DNA of 13,278 nucleotides from Bacteroidales bacterium (GCA_013335275.1 JAAXVX010000011.1:1-13278), one strand, 5' to 3'; shown: positions 1 through 7,188, counted from the first letter of the stretch. Notes: generated by a model not told the origin, from the sequence alone. Numbers and translations are program-made.

Positions 1-83
1 ATACAAGCGGCCAGAATTTCGGGTCTGTTCCATTTCTGAAGGTTCTCTTTTATTTTCTGAAGTTCTTTTTCAATTGTATCCAT
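1..83 (-). CDS. Unidentified protein, N-terminal 27 residues only
   Basis: An ATG on the minus strand at 83 opens a frame that stays open to the left edge of the window. Only 27 codons are visible. The peptide begins MDTIEKELQKIKENLQKW and looks like a charged amphipathic helix rich in Lys and Glu. It starts 4 nt after the dtd stop codon, so it is very probably the next gene of the same minus-strand operon. No conserved motif is visible and I do not assign a family. A nucleotide pyrophosphohydrolase is sometimes found beside dtd in this phylum, but the visible residues do not show it. Confidence 0.6.
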   Translation of the reverse strand, partial: MDTIEKELQKIKENLQKWNRPEILAAC

Positions 84-87
84 ATTT

Positions 88-540
88 TTATTTTTCTTCT
101 TTTGTATCAATTATTATTGTAACAGGCCCTTCGTTCACAAGAGAAACTTTCATCTCTGCTCCAAATATACCACTTTTTACCTCTATGCCCGATGCAATAG
201 TGAGCGATTTTTTAAATTTCTCATATATAGGAATGGCAGTCTCGGGACGGGCAGCTTTAATGTATGAAGGCCTGTTTCCCTTTTTTGTTTGTGCATGAAG
301 GGTAAACTGGCTGACAAGCAATATTTCGCCGCCTGTGTCCAGAAGAGAGATATTCATTACTCCCTGGCTGTCGTCAAATATCCTGAGATTAACGATTTTT
401 TTTGTGAGATATTCGATATCGGATTCGTTATCGCTCTCCTCTATACCTACAAGAATCATTAGTCCGCGGCCAATTTTTCCTGTTATGTTCCCTTCAACAG
501 AAACCGACGCCTCCGATACTCTCTGAATAACAACTTTCAT
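88..540 (-). CDS. dtd: D-aminoacyl-tRNA deacylase (Dtd)
   Basis: This 150-residue protein matches the usual length of the bacterial Dtd family. The family hydrolyses D-amino acids (and glycine mischarged on tRNA-Ala) from tRNA, acting in the cytoplasm as a homodimer. The N-terminus MKVVIQRVSEASVSV is the family's first strand. The catalytic-site motif SQFT lies at residues 77-80, followed by the KKGNRPSY loop (86-93). The C-terminal NEGPVT motif at 136-141 carries the Gly-cisPro pair used to discriminate chirality. All expected motifs are intact. The gene starts 5 nt after the radical SAM gene and is followed 4 nt later by another gene, so it belongs to the minus-strand operon. Family identity is secure; the operon link is inferred from spacing. 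Confidence 0.95.
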   Translation of the reverse strand: MKVVIQRVSEASVSVEGNITGKIGRGLMILVGIEESDNESDIEYLTKKIVNLRIFDDSQGVMNISLLDTGGEILLVSQFTLHAQTKKGNRPSYIKAARPETAIPIYEKFKKSLTIASGIEVKSGIFGAEMKVSLVNEGPVTIIIDTKEEK

Positions 541-545
541 ATTAA

Positions 546-1322
546 TTAACCGCTTATACTAATTCTGTACCCTAGTTCTTTAAGAGGTGCGGTTATTTTC
601 TCCATCTCCTCAACGGATACTTTTTGAAGATTTGCCGCAGGTGTTTCCCTGTCTATTGTGTAGACCATTATCTCACGGGGCTCAATATCTGTAACAAGTT
701 TCCTCCACTCATTTACTTCGGTTTCGGTAGTGTTGTCAACTGCTTTACCTTCAAACTCTCCTCTGAGAAACATTGTCTGTAATACAAACTTGTTTCTGAA
801 CGGTTCAAGGTTTTCCTTAAGACTTTTCAGGGAATATAAGAATTGGGGCCTGTCTATAAGCTGTGTGGTCCCTTCAATTGCTGAGTCAATTTTAAGAATG
901 GGGTTGTCCGTTCTCAGCAGGGCAGCAGCAATGGCAGGTTTGTGAATCTGGCTTGCATTTGAGAGTACGGATACCTTTGCCCCGGGGCAGTATTTTGCCC
1001 TCATTTCAAGAGCAAAGTCTATTATTTCGGCAAAATCCGGATGCATAGTAGGCTCTCCGTTTCCTGAAAAAGTTATTGTGTCAATTTTACCGGTATTTGT
1101 TGTATAGTCTCTCAGAGTCGATTCAAGAGCAACTTTTACCTCATCCACAGTGGGCAGTTTATTATCTTTTTTTCCATCTTTATTGAATCCGCATTCGCAA
1201 TAAAGGCAATCGAAACTGCACCATTTTCCGAATCTTGGGAGAAGATTCACTCCCAGAGACGTGCCAAGCCTTCTGCTGTGCACGGGACCGAATATTATTT
1301 CGTTAAAAAGTATTGTTGACAT
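546..1322 (-). CDS. Radical SAM protein, COG0731-like, function unknown
   Basis: This 258-residue protein carries a radical SAM cluster motif CSFDCLYC (Cys35, Cys39, Cys42; the CX3CX2C spacing), with a further Cys at 44. Just before it is the FGPVHSRRLGTSLGVNLLP block (11-29), which resembles the GPVPSRRLG signature of the COG0731 group. The GNGEPT motif at 87-92 is the usual SAM-contacting 'GGE-like' element. COG0731 includes archaeal/eukaryotic TYW1, the wyosine-tRNA enzyme. TYW1 carries extra N-terminal cysteines for a second cluster, and here the first 34 residues contain no Cys, so true TYW1 activity is unlikely. The protein is shorter than TYW1 and seems to lack an extra C-terminal domain. 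It lies 14 nt after the amidohydrolase gene and 5 nt before dtd. The substrate is unknown; the radical SAM class is certain, the subgroup probable. Confidence 0.88.
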   Translation of the reverse strand: MSTILFNEIIFGPVHSRRLGTSLGVNLLPRFGKWCSFDCLYCECGFNKDGKKDNKLPTVDEVKVALESTLRDYTTNTGKIDTITFSGNGEPTMHPDFAEIIDFALEMRAKYCPGAKVSVLSNASQIHKPAIAAALLRTDNPILKIDSAIEGTTQLIDRPQFLYSLKSLKENLEPFRNKFVLQTMFLRGEFEGKAVDNTTETEVNEWRKLVTDIEPREIMVYTIDRETPAANLQKVSVEEMEKITAPLKELGYRISISG

Positions 1323-1336
1323 ATCTTTTGTCGTTG

Positions 1337-2521
1337 TTAAACCAGTCTCACAGATTTGCTTTTGTCTGTTAGTCTGCGGTTTTGCCAGTCAATGTTGTCA
1401 ATAAGCACTACTCCCGGCCGTTTCCCCAGTTCAAAAGTACCCAGATCGTCCTCTTTTTTGAGGAATTTTGCACCGTTTATTGTAGCCCAGACAAGTATCT
1501 CTTCAAGCGGGATAGCGGGGAAATATCGATGAATTGCTAAAATCTCATCTGCCATCGAAAGAATAGTGTTGCTGGAAAGGCTGTCTGTCCCCAATGTTAT
1601 TTTTACCTCTTTTTCTCTAAAAAGGTTGATAGGGGGGAGAGCTCTGTGAATAAAAAGATTTGAAAGCGGACAAATTGCAAGATATAGATTTTCGATTCTT
1701 GCAATTGCCTCATCCAAACTTTTTTCGTTTGTGAATGTATTATGAACCAGCAATATCTGCCCGGCAATCTTTTCTCCGGCTTTTCCAAGAGTATCCAAAA
1801 AATAGAGTAGTGAAGATTCTCCGGTAACAGGGGGGGTACTTCTCCCTTTGCGCTTAAGTTCAAGGGCAATGGGGCCTTTGCCCTTAATGTGCAACTCCTC
1901 TTCTTCCCAGCTTTCCTGGTTGTGATATGAAAGGAAACCGCTTCTGATTCCTTCTTCGCTAACATCTCTGAGCAACTCCCTGCTCATGGAATAACTTGCA
2001 TGAGGAGTAGGGGATGAGTCTATCCCTAACGATTCTGCATGACACGCAAGTTCCCGCACATTCTTTAGGATATTCCCGGCATCTTTGGATTCGGAGCCAA
2101 AAACTTCCAAAAATGTTCTTGTGTAAAGTTTTGATTTTGATTTGATCTCAAAGCTTTCGTCGCAATTGGAAATATCTGCCACAGCCGAAACCCCGCTATT
2201 GTAGAGTTTCTTCATATTCGATTCAATTGCTTTTATCCGCTCTTTTTTCTCAATACTGGTCCTCTGCTCATTTATTTGTTGAACAAACCCGGCCATGCCG
2301 GAATCCTGAGAAAAACTCCCTTCAAGGTGAGAAAGTTCAATATGGCAATGTGAATTAACAAACCCTGGGCAGATGATTCCGTTATAGAATTCAGTACTTT
2401 CGCTTTCGGAATCAAGTTCGCCGATTTCAGTTATGCGGCCATCGTCATTTAAGCATACGTATCCCCGTTGAATCGGTTTGGAGCTTATCGGGAAGAGATA
2501 CTGGGCTGCTATTTTTCTCAT
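1337..2521 (-). CDS. Amidohydrolase-superfamily deaminase-like hydrolase
   Basis: This 394-residue cytoplasmic metal-dependent hydrolase belongs to the COG0402 (cytosine/SAH deaminase-like) branch. The metal-binding HxH is His58-Cys-His60 in NSHCHIELSHL, with Glu62 close by. Other expected ligands are His174 in PTPHASYS, His200 in SYHNQES, His260 in LVHNTF and Asp313 in LGTDSLSSN. The C-terminal GTFELGKRPGVVLID segment (361-375) is the usual small beta-sandwich return. Candidate substrates by family are S-adenosylhomocysteine/methylthioadenosine or aminodeoxyfutalosine, but nothing visible decides among them. The ATG at 2521 lies inside the upstream lipoprotein gene. It is preferred because the following MRKIAAQYLFPISS stretch forms the expected first strand of the sandwich domain. 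A C7 run on the coding strand (1830-1836) lies in frame. The radical SAM gene follows 14 nt downstream. Confidence 0.85.
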   Translation of the reverse strand: MRKIAAQYLFPISSKPIQRGYVCLNDDGRITEIGELDSESESTEFYNGIICPGFVNSHCHIELSHLEGSFSQDSGMAGFVQQINEQRTSIEKKERIKAIESNMKKLYNSGVSAVADISNCDESFEIKSKSKLYTRTFLEVFGSESKDAGNILKNVRELACHAESLGIDSSPTPHASYSMSRELLRDVSEEGIRSGFLSYHNQESWEEEELHIKGKGPIALELKRKGRSTPPVTGESSLLYFLDTLGKAGEKIAGQILLVHNTFTNEKSLDEAIARIENLYLAICPLSNLFIHRALPPINLFREKEVKITLGTDSLSSNTILSMADEILAIHRYFPAIPLEEILVWATINGAKFLKKEDDLGTFELGKRPGVVLIDNIDWQNRRLTDKSKSVRLV

Positions 2522-3080
2522 AATCTAAAAAAGGTTTCTGATTGGTTTGTATATTGTTTTTCCACCAGACCGGCGATAATGGGGCATCGAATTTTACAAG
2601 TGATGTGTCTGTGAGGGCATCTGTCCACTTTGGCATTCTCGCCGGAAGGTATATCCACCGTAATGCTCTTGTGCGCGAATCGGGAGCTTCATCGTTTACG
2701 CCCGGCATAATAGTTCTCTCCATTACGGCAATGAGTGAATCCCGGGACCTTTCCTGTTTATATTCGAAATCTGCTCTCCCCATCTCATCCTGGAGAATCT
2801 GTTTTGCTTCCAGGTAAATTGCCCTGAGTTTTGCAGGTTGTTCAACGTAATAATTTATGGTATAAATAAAATCTTTTGTAGTATAACCGTATTTATTGAA
2901 AATAGGCTCATAAAGGAATGAGGTGTCAACTGCCCGCACAAGCTCCTGATTTGTGTTGATATACCTGTCCGAAATATAGATTTCTGCTATAATTTTTGAC
3001 ATTTTTTGCTTGGGAATCCTGCTCTCCCCGCAGGAGGTGAATATCAACAAAGAAATCAGTAATGCTTTTAATAGTCTCAT
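2445..3080 (-). CDS. DUF4296-like lipoprotein
   Basis: This 211-residue protein begins MRLLKALLISLLIFTSCGES, a short lipoprotein signal with the lipid-accepting Cys at 17. The residue at -3 is Phe rather than Leu, which is a loose lipobox. The region after it (about 24-110: KMSKIIAEIYISDRYI, then FNKYGYTTKDFIYTINYYV) resembles the Bacteroidota family DUF4296, which has no established function. The C-terminal 100 residues are low in conserved features. It is the first gene of the minus-strand operon, and its last 77 nt overlap the start of the amidohydrolase gene in another frame. A -7-type promoter box lies 20 nt upstream. It probably sits in the inner or outer membrane facing the periplasm. 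The family assignment is from recognition of the pattern, not from a search. Confidence 0.85.
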   Translation of the reverse strand: MRLLKALLISLLIFTSCGESRIPKQKMSKIIAEIYISDRYINTNQELVRAVDTSFLYEPIFNKYGYTTKDFIYTINYYVEQPAKLRAIYLEAKQILQDEMGRADFEYKQERSRDSLIAVMERTIMPGVNDEAPDSRTRALRWIYLPARMPKWTDALTDTSLVKFDAPLSPVWWKNNIQTNQKPFLDYEKNSSPVSLPDKLQTDSTGIRMLK

Positions 3081-3099
3081 TGCGGGTTTTTATGAGATG

Positions 3100-3107
3100 C
3101 AAAGTTA
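3100..3107 (-). promoter_or_regulatory. Candidate -7 box (TAACTTTG) for the lipoprotein-dtd operon
   Basis: On the minus strand this octamer reads TAACTTTG, matching the Bacteroidota primary sigma factor -7 consensus TAnnTTTG. It lies 20 nt upstream of the ATG at 3080, giving a plausible short leader. I see no clear TTTG-type -33 element at the right distance, so the call rests on the -7 match and its position. Confidence 0.5.
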
Positions 3108-3118
3108 ATTTTTATTAT

Positions 3119-3126
3119 TATTTTTG
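3119..3126 (+). promoter_or_regulatory. Candidate -7 box (TATTTTTG) for the deacetylase-purD operon
   Basis: The octamer TATTTTTG fits TAnnTTTG. It ends 21 nt before the ATG at 3148, so transcription would begin only a few bases before that ATG's leader. It overlaps the alternative TTG start at 3124, which argues against that start. No strong -33 element is visible. It faces the minus-strand box at 3100-3107, so the two promoters share upstream DNA. Confidence 0.45.
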
Positions 3127-3147
3127 CCTAATTATTGGCAGCAGAAG

Positions 3148-3759
3148 ATGTATTTAAACCCACCAAAATTTTTAAGAAAACTCTTTCCCTCCTTTATCTG
3201 GAGTTTTGATAATGAAACTGATGGGATATATCTCACCTTCGACGACGGTCCAAGACCTGAAGTTACTCCGTGGATTCTTGATCAACTCGACAGATATAAT
3301 GCCAAGGCTACTTTTTTTTGCATAGGCAAGAATGTTGAGCTTTATCCGGAACTGTACCAGGAGATACTAAGAAGAGGGCACGCAGTTGGCAATCATTCAT
3401 ACAGCCATGTTAAGGGATGGGGAATGGAAACAGGATTATACGTAAGAGACATTGACACTGCATCCGATCTTATCCATTCAAACCTTTTCCGCCCGCCTTA
3501 TGCGCGAATAGGTCCCAATCAGGCAAGAGTTCTTAGCGAGAGATATAAAATTGTGATGTGGAATGTTGTAAGCAGGGACTATAGCAAAAGAGTATCCGGC
3601 CGCAAATGCGTGAAAAATGTACTTCCACACCTTAAACCAGGTGCTGTTATTGTTTTTCACGACTCAATAAAGAGCTCAAAAAACTTATGGTATGCCCTTC
3701 CCAGAGTTCTGGAAGCAATTAAGGCGAAAGAATACAGATGTAAAAAGATAGAAATTTAA
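3148..3759 (+). CDS. Polysaccharide deacetylase (NodB-homology, CE4 family)
   Basis: This 203-residue protein is nearly all one NodB domain. It shows the five CE4 motifs in order: TFDDGP (30-35, catalytic base Asp32 and metal Asp33), HSYSH (83-87, metal His83 and His87), RPPY (115-118), a WNVVSRDYS segment (138-146), and VFHDS with His171. The family removes N- or O-acetyl groups from peptidoglycan, chitin-like or exopolysaccharide chains; the substrate here is not evident. No signal peptide is visible, which is common for small Bacteroidota members. I chose ATG 3148 over TTG 3124 because MYLNPPKFLRKLFPS resembles the usual N-terminus and because a promoter box covers the TTG. The stop codon directly abuts the purD start, so the two are translationally linked. 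A T8 run at 3312-3319 is in frame. Confidence 0.9.
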   Translation: MYLNPPKFLRKLFPSFIWSFDNETDGIYLTFDDGPRPEVTPWILDQLDRYNAKATFFCIGKNVELYPELYQEILRRGHAVGNHSYSHVKGWGMETGLYVRDIDTASDLIHSNLFRPPYARIGPNQARVLSERYKIVMWNVVSRDYSKRVSGRKCVKNVLPHLKPGAVIVFHDSIKSSKNLWYALPRVLEAIKAKEYRCKKIEI

Positions 3760-5046
3760 ATGATAAAAGCACTCATTATTGGTTCCGGAGGAAGAGAGCA
3801 TGCGCTTGCATGGAAACTGAGCAGCAGTTCTCTGCTGGAGCAGTTGTACTGTGCGCCGGGAAATCCCGGAACAGCAAAAATGGCAATCAACCTGGATATA
3901 AATATTAAAGATTTCGCCCAGATTAAGAATGCAGTTCTGGAGAATTCAATCGGTATGGTTGTTGTTGGCCCGGAAGATCCGCTTGTAAACGGATTAAGAG
4001 ATTTTTTTGAAGACGATTCTCAACTGAAAGATATAGTATTTGTAGGCCCGGGAAGAGAAGGAGCTAAACTTGAAGGAAGCAAGGATTTTGCAAAATCATT
4101 TATGCACAGGTGGAATATTCCAACTGCTGCCTACAGGAGTTTCGACTCAGACAAACCCGAAGAGGCAATTGACTTTCTAAAAACGCTTAAACCTCCATTC
4201 GTTATTAAGGCAGACGGACTTGCTGCCGGGAAGGGCGTAATAATAGCAGATAACCTGCAACTTGCCAAAGATGAACTAAGAGCAATGATGGGCGGGAAGT
4301 TTGGTGAAGCCGGGAAAAAAGTAGTGATTGAAGAGTTTCTTAACGGAATTGAATTATCGGTTTTTGTCCTTACAGACGGGGATAATTACCTCATATTGCC
4401 AGAAGCGAAGGATTACAAGAGAATAGGAGAGGGTGATACCGGGCTGAACACAGGAGGTATGGGCGCTGTTTCTCCCGTTCCTTTTGCAGGAAGCGAATTC
4501 ATGAAAAAAGTTGAAGAGAGAGTCATTAAACCAACTATCTCAGGATTAAAAGCCGATGGTATTAAATATCAGGGTTTCATTTTTATCGGGCTGATGAATT
4601 GCGGTGGAGACCCTTTTGTAATTGAATATAATGTAAGAATGGGGGACCCAGAGACAGAAGCGGTTGTTCCAAGAATAAAAAGCGACCTTCTTTCTCATTT
4701 TGCCGCTCTGGGACGGGGAGAGCTTTGCAGTGAAAAAATGGTTCACTCGTCCGGAACATCATTGACAATAGTTGCCGTTTCCGGCGGATATCCCGAAGAG
4801 TATAAAAAAGGTTATAAAATTACCGGAACAGAGGAATTAAAAGATTCATTATTGTTCCATTCCGGAACGGCACAACTTTCCGGGGATATAGTAACAAACG
4901 GAGGACGGGTTCTTGCTCTCACAGTAAACGCTCCGGATATTGCTTCTGCAAGAGAAATTGCGTATTCGCAAATAGAGAAGGTAAATTTTAATGGAATTTA
5001 TTTTAGAAGAGACCTTGGTCTTGACCTTATAAATTTCTCAAAATAA
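3760..5046 (+). CDS. purD: Phosphoribosylamine--glycine ligase (GAR synthetase)
   Basis: PurD catalyses the ATP-dependent joining of 5-phosphoribosylamine and glycine, the second step of de novo purine synthesis, in the cytoplasm. The 428 residues match the family's usual length. Visible motifs are GSGGREHA (8-15), GPEDPL (70-75), the ATP-grasp loop KADGLAAGKGV (150-160), EEFLNGIELS (191-200), NTGGMGAVSP (230-239) and the metal-binding EYNVRMGDPETE (289-300). The protein is monofunctional, with no PurM or PurN fusion. The ATG follows the deacetylase TAA without a single intervening base, so translation probably depends on the upstream gene. A membrane-protein gene follows 7 nt later. All signature residues are intact. 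Confidence 0.97.
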   Translation: MIKALIIGSGGREHALAWKLSSSSLLEQLYCAPGNPGTAKMAINLDINIKDFAQIKNAVLENSIGMVVVGPEDPLVNGLRDFFEDDSQLKDIVFVGPGREGAKLEGSKDFAKSFMHRWNIPTAAYRSFDSDKPEEAIDFLKTLKPPFVIKADGLAAGKGVIIADNLQLAKDELRAMMGGKFGEAGKKVVIEEFLNGIELSVFVLTDGDNYLILPEAKDYKRIGEGDTGLNTGGMGAVSPVPFAGSEFMKKVEERVIKPTISGLKADGIKYQGFIFIGLMNCGGDPFVIEYNVRMGDPETEAVVPRIKSDLLSHFAALGRGELCSEKMVHSSGTSLTIVAVSGGYPEEYKKGYKITGTEELKDSLLFHSGTAQLSGDIVTNGGRVLALTVNAPDIASAREIAYSQIEKVNFNGIYFRRDLGLDLINFSK

Positions 5047-5053
5047 AAATATT

Positions 5054-6028
5054 ATGAAAAAGAGAGGATACAACTTTGTGGCTAATCCGTTATTTCTCGG
5101 ATTGCTCTTGGTTCTTCTCTGTTTGTCTGCACTGTATGCCACCGACAAAAGCTTTACAAGTGAATGGATACCTATTCTGATATCATTTTTTGACACCTCT
5201 TTTTATACAAGGGAAATTTCCATAATCCTTTCGTCTCTTGCTATTGGCTTTACAGCAATATCCCTGTATTTTATCGGATTAAATATGCTTGGAACAGGAA
5301 AAAATAAATTTATCCTGCCCTTGTTGTTCCTCATATTTGTATTCATCTCTCCAGAATCGATATATTTTTCCGGGAGCTCTTTTGCTGCACCGCTTTTTTT
5401 ATGGTCAATCTATTTTACAATTCAGTCAAAGAAGAGTGATATAAACTGTTTCATTGCCGGTTTCCTAATTTCACTTTCGTTGCTTTTCGACCCTCATACT
5501 GCTCTCCTCATTCCACTGGTATTATATTATATTTTTATCACAAGAGGATTTTCTTTAAGAACTGCAGTATATATTCTTACGTCTGTTCTTATCCCCCTGA
5601 TTTTTCTTTTCTCTCTAAGATATATTCTGTTTCAGGATGCTACTTTGTTTGCAGAGTTACTAATATCGGAACTGATTAAGATTTCAACCTTCGAATTTAC
5701 ACTTGAAAGTGTTGCGGAATTTACTATTATCGCTGCTTTTGCAATTATTCTCTTATCGGCAGTTGTTCATATTCTTTCGGAAAGGGGAAGGTATGGCATA
5801 ATCAAATCCATAGCGTATACCAGGTTTATTATGCTTTTATTGTTTTGTATATTAATCCTTTTTCTCTACCCCGATGCAGAAGGCAGCCTGTCTACTATCA
5901 TTGCTGTTCCGGCTTCAGTTGTAGCCTCTGAATATCTTGTAAACTATGAGAAAAGCAATAAGCACCATATTCAGTTCCTAATTCTGATTATGTTGATAAT
6001 AGTCAACAGAATAGCCGATTTTATCTAA
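5054..6028 (+). CDS. Polytopic membrane protein of unknown function
   Basis: This 324-residue protein has about 9-11 hydrophobic segments, at roughly residues 12-29, 57-77, 86-100, 106-123, 131-146, 149-163, 170-190, 222-240, 256-272, 278-294 and 305-322. Loops are short. Positively charged patches occur at 125-128 (SKKS) and 299-304 (EKSNKHH). A short acidic/aromatic periplasmic or cytoplasmic stretch lies at 30-55. I see no catalytic motif. Its place directly behind purD (7 nt) and its overall shape recall the DUF6427 membrane proteins found near purD in other Bacteroidota, but this is a weak, unverified match. The internal FDPHTALLIPL (145-155) reads somewhat like a membrane glycosyltransferase-type protein, yet no conserved acidic motif supports that. 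It is likely co-transcribed with purD. Confidence 0.8.
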   Translation: MKKRGYNFVANPLFLGLLLVLLCLSALYATDKSFTSEWIPILISFFDTSFYTREISIILSSLAIGFTAISLYFIGLNMLGTGKNKFILPLLFLIFVFISPESIYFSGSSFAAPLFLWSIYFTIQSKKSDINCFIAGFLISLSLLFDPHTALLIPLVLYYIFITRGFSLRTAVYILTSVLIPLIFLFSLRYILFQDATLFAELLISELIKISTFEFTLESVAEFTIIAAFAIILLSAVVHILSERGRYGIIKSIAYTRFIMLLLFCILILFLYPDAEGSLSTIIAVPASVVASEYLVNYEKSNKHHIQFLILIMLIIVNRIADFI

Positions 6029-6045
6029 TATTTTTAATTAATATC

Positions 6046-7188
6046 ATGAAAATTAAAACCACGCTTCTATTTGTAACAGTGTTACTTTTTATCTCGTTCA
6101 ATCAGGCATTTTCTCAAACGGAGTTCAGAAAAGGTAGCGTTATTACAAAAGACGGGGTTACAATATCCGGTAATGTAGACTACCGGGGAGATGTTTTAAT
6201 GTCAAATATCTGTAAGTTTCAAAACACTGCGACCGGCGAAATTGTTAAATATTCTCCTGATGACCTGAAAGGATATTACTTTGAAAATGGTAAATATTTT
6301 GTAACCAAAGACATAAATGGGACTAAAAGTTTTTTTCAGCTACTTTTTGAAGGTCCGGTAAATATCTATTTTTCAAAAAGCACCGGAGAAGATCTTTATT
6401 ATATAGAAAATGTGACTGACGGTCTCTCTCCTTTACCATATAAAATGCGTTCTTTCAACAGCGAAGGGATAACCGTTTCCCAGCCAACAACCGTACACCA
6501 GGGAACGCTTCTCCACTACATGAAAGATGCTCCGGAACTTTCTGAAAAAATTAATAAAATGGGAAGGCCGGTAGATAAAACGCTTGTGAATCTCGCAAAG
6601 GAATATACAAGGAGTGTAACAAAAGGGGATAACTTTAAGGTCTTTAAATACAACAAATCAACATTTAAATTTAAAATAGAACCTGTTGCCGGATTGATTT
6701 CCTTTTCCGGTTATGAAAAAGTATTTAAAGAAGACGATTACTCTTATCAGCCGGAGCAGATGGCAAAGAAGAATAGTATCATTGCAGGGGCCTTTCTTAA
6801 TATGTGGATTCCCAGTGGTAATGAAAAGCTTTATCTTCGCACCGGTGTATTATTATCAAAAGGAGCGGTATACCATTATGTTTATATTCTTGAAGGAGGC
6901 GAAGGGGTGAGAGTTACTCAGGAAAGAGACATTGTAAAAATTCCCCTGATGATTGAATATATTTATCCCAAAGGGATTTTCAGACCAAAATTTGGATACG
7001 GCATAACTCTGGCATCGCCTTACACGGTTTCTACAACAGCAATGGCCGGATTTGACATGAAGATAAGCAAACACATATCGTGGAGTACGAATGCAGATTT
7101 TGACTTTTATCCCCTGGGCTCAATATTCTTTATACCCAATAAATTCCTGTCTGTTTCTGTCCTGACCGGAATTTCAATATCCCTATAA
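6046..7188 (+). CDS. Secreted, probable outer-membrane beta-barrel protein
   Basis: This 380-residue protein opens with a clear Sec signal peptide (MKIKTTLLFVTVLLFISF), with likely cleavage after AFS at 23/24. Residues 26-90 form a domain of the pattern FRKGSVITKDGVTISGNVDYRG...VKYSPDDLKGYYFENGKYFVTK. This is a widespread N-terminal module of Bacteroidota surface proteins with no known function. Residues from about 205 to 380 show alternating polar/aromatic strands (IEPVAGLISF, LYLRTGVLLSKG, IPLMIEYIYP, FRPKFGYGITL, ISWSTNADFDFYP) ending in LSVSVLTGISISL. That suggests a small beta-barrel of the OmpA/PorT-like type. A charged linker at 160-200 joins the two. It lies 17 nt after the membrane-protein gene and closes the plus-strand run. 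Location is inferred; function is unknown. Confidence 0.85.
   Translation: MKIKTTLLFVTVLLFISFNQAFSQTEFRKGSVITKDGVTISGNVDYRGDVLMSNICKFQNTATGEIVKYSPDDLKGYYFENGKYFVTKDINGTKSFFQLLFEGPVNIYFSKSTGEDLYYIENVTDGLSPLPYKMRSFNSEGITVSQPTTVHQGTLLHYMKDAPELSEKINKMGRPVDKTLVNLAKEYTRSVTKGDNFKVFKYNKSTFKFKIEPVAGLISFSGYEKVFKEDDYSYQPEQMAKKNSIIAGAFLNMWIPSGNEKLYLRTGVLLSKGAVYHYVYILEGGEGVRVTQERDIVKIPLMIEYIYPKGIFRPKFGYGITLASPYTVSTTAMAGFDMKISKHISWSTNADFDFYPLGSIFFIPNKFLSVSVLTGISISL

Noticed and set aside
1603..1965. A 120-codon minus-strand frame inside the amidohydrolase gene
   Set aside because: It lies out of frame within the conserved amidohydrolase region between the His200 and Asp313 motifs, and it shows no promoter or recognisable protein features.
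3124..3147. TTG start extending the polysaccharide deacetylase by 8 residues
   Set aside because: The codon lies inside the candidate -7 box and would be upstream of the transcription start. The ATG at 3148 gives a normal N-terminus.
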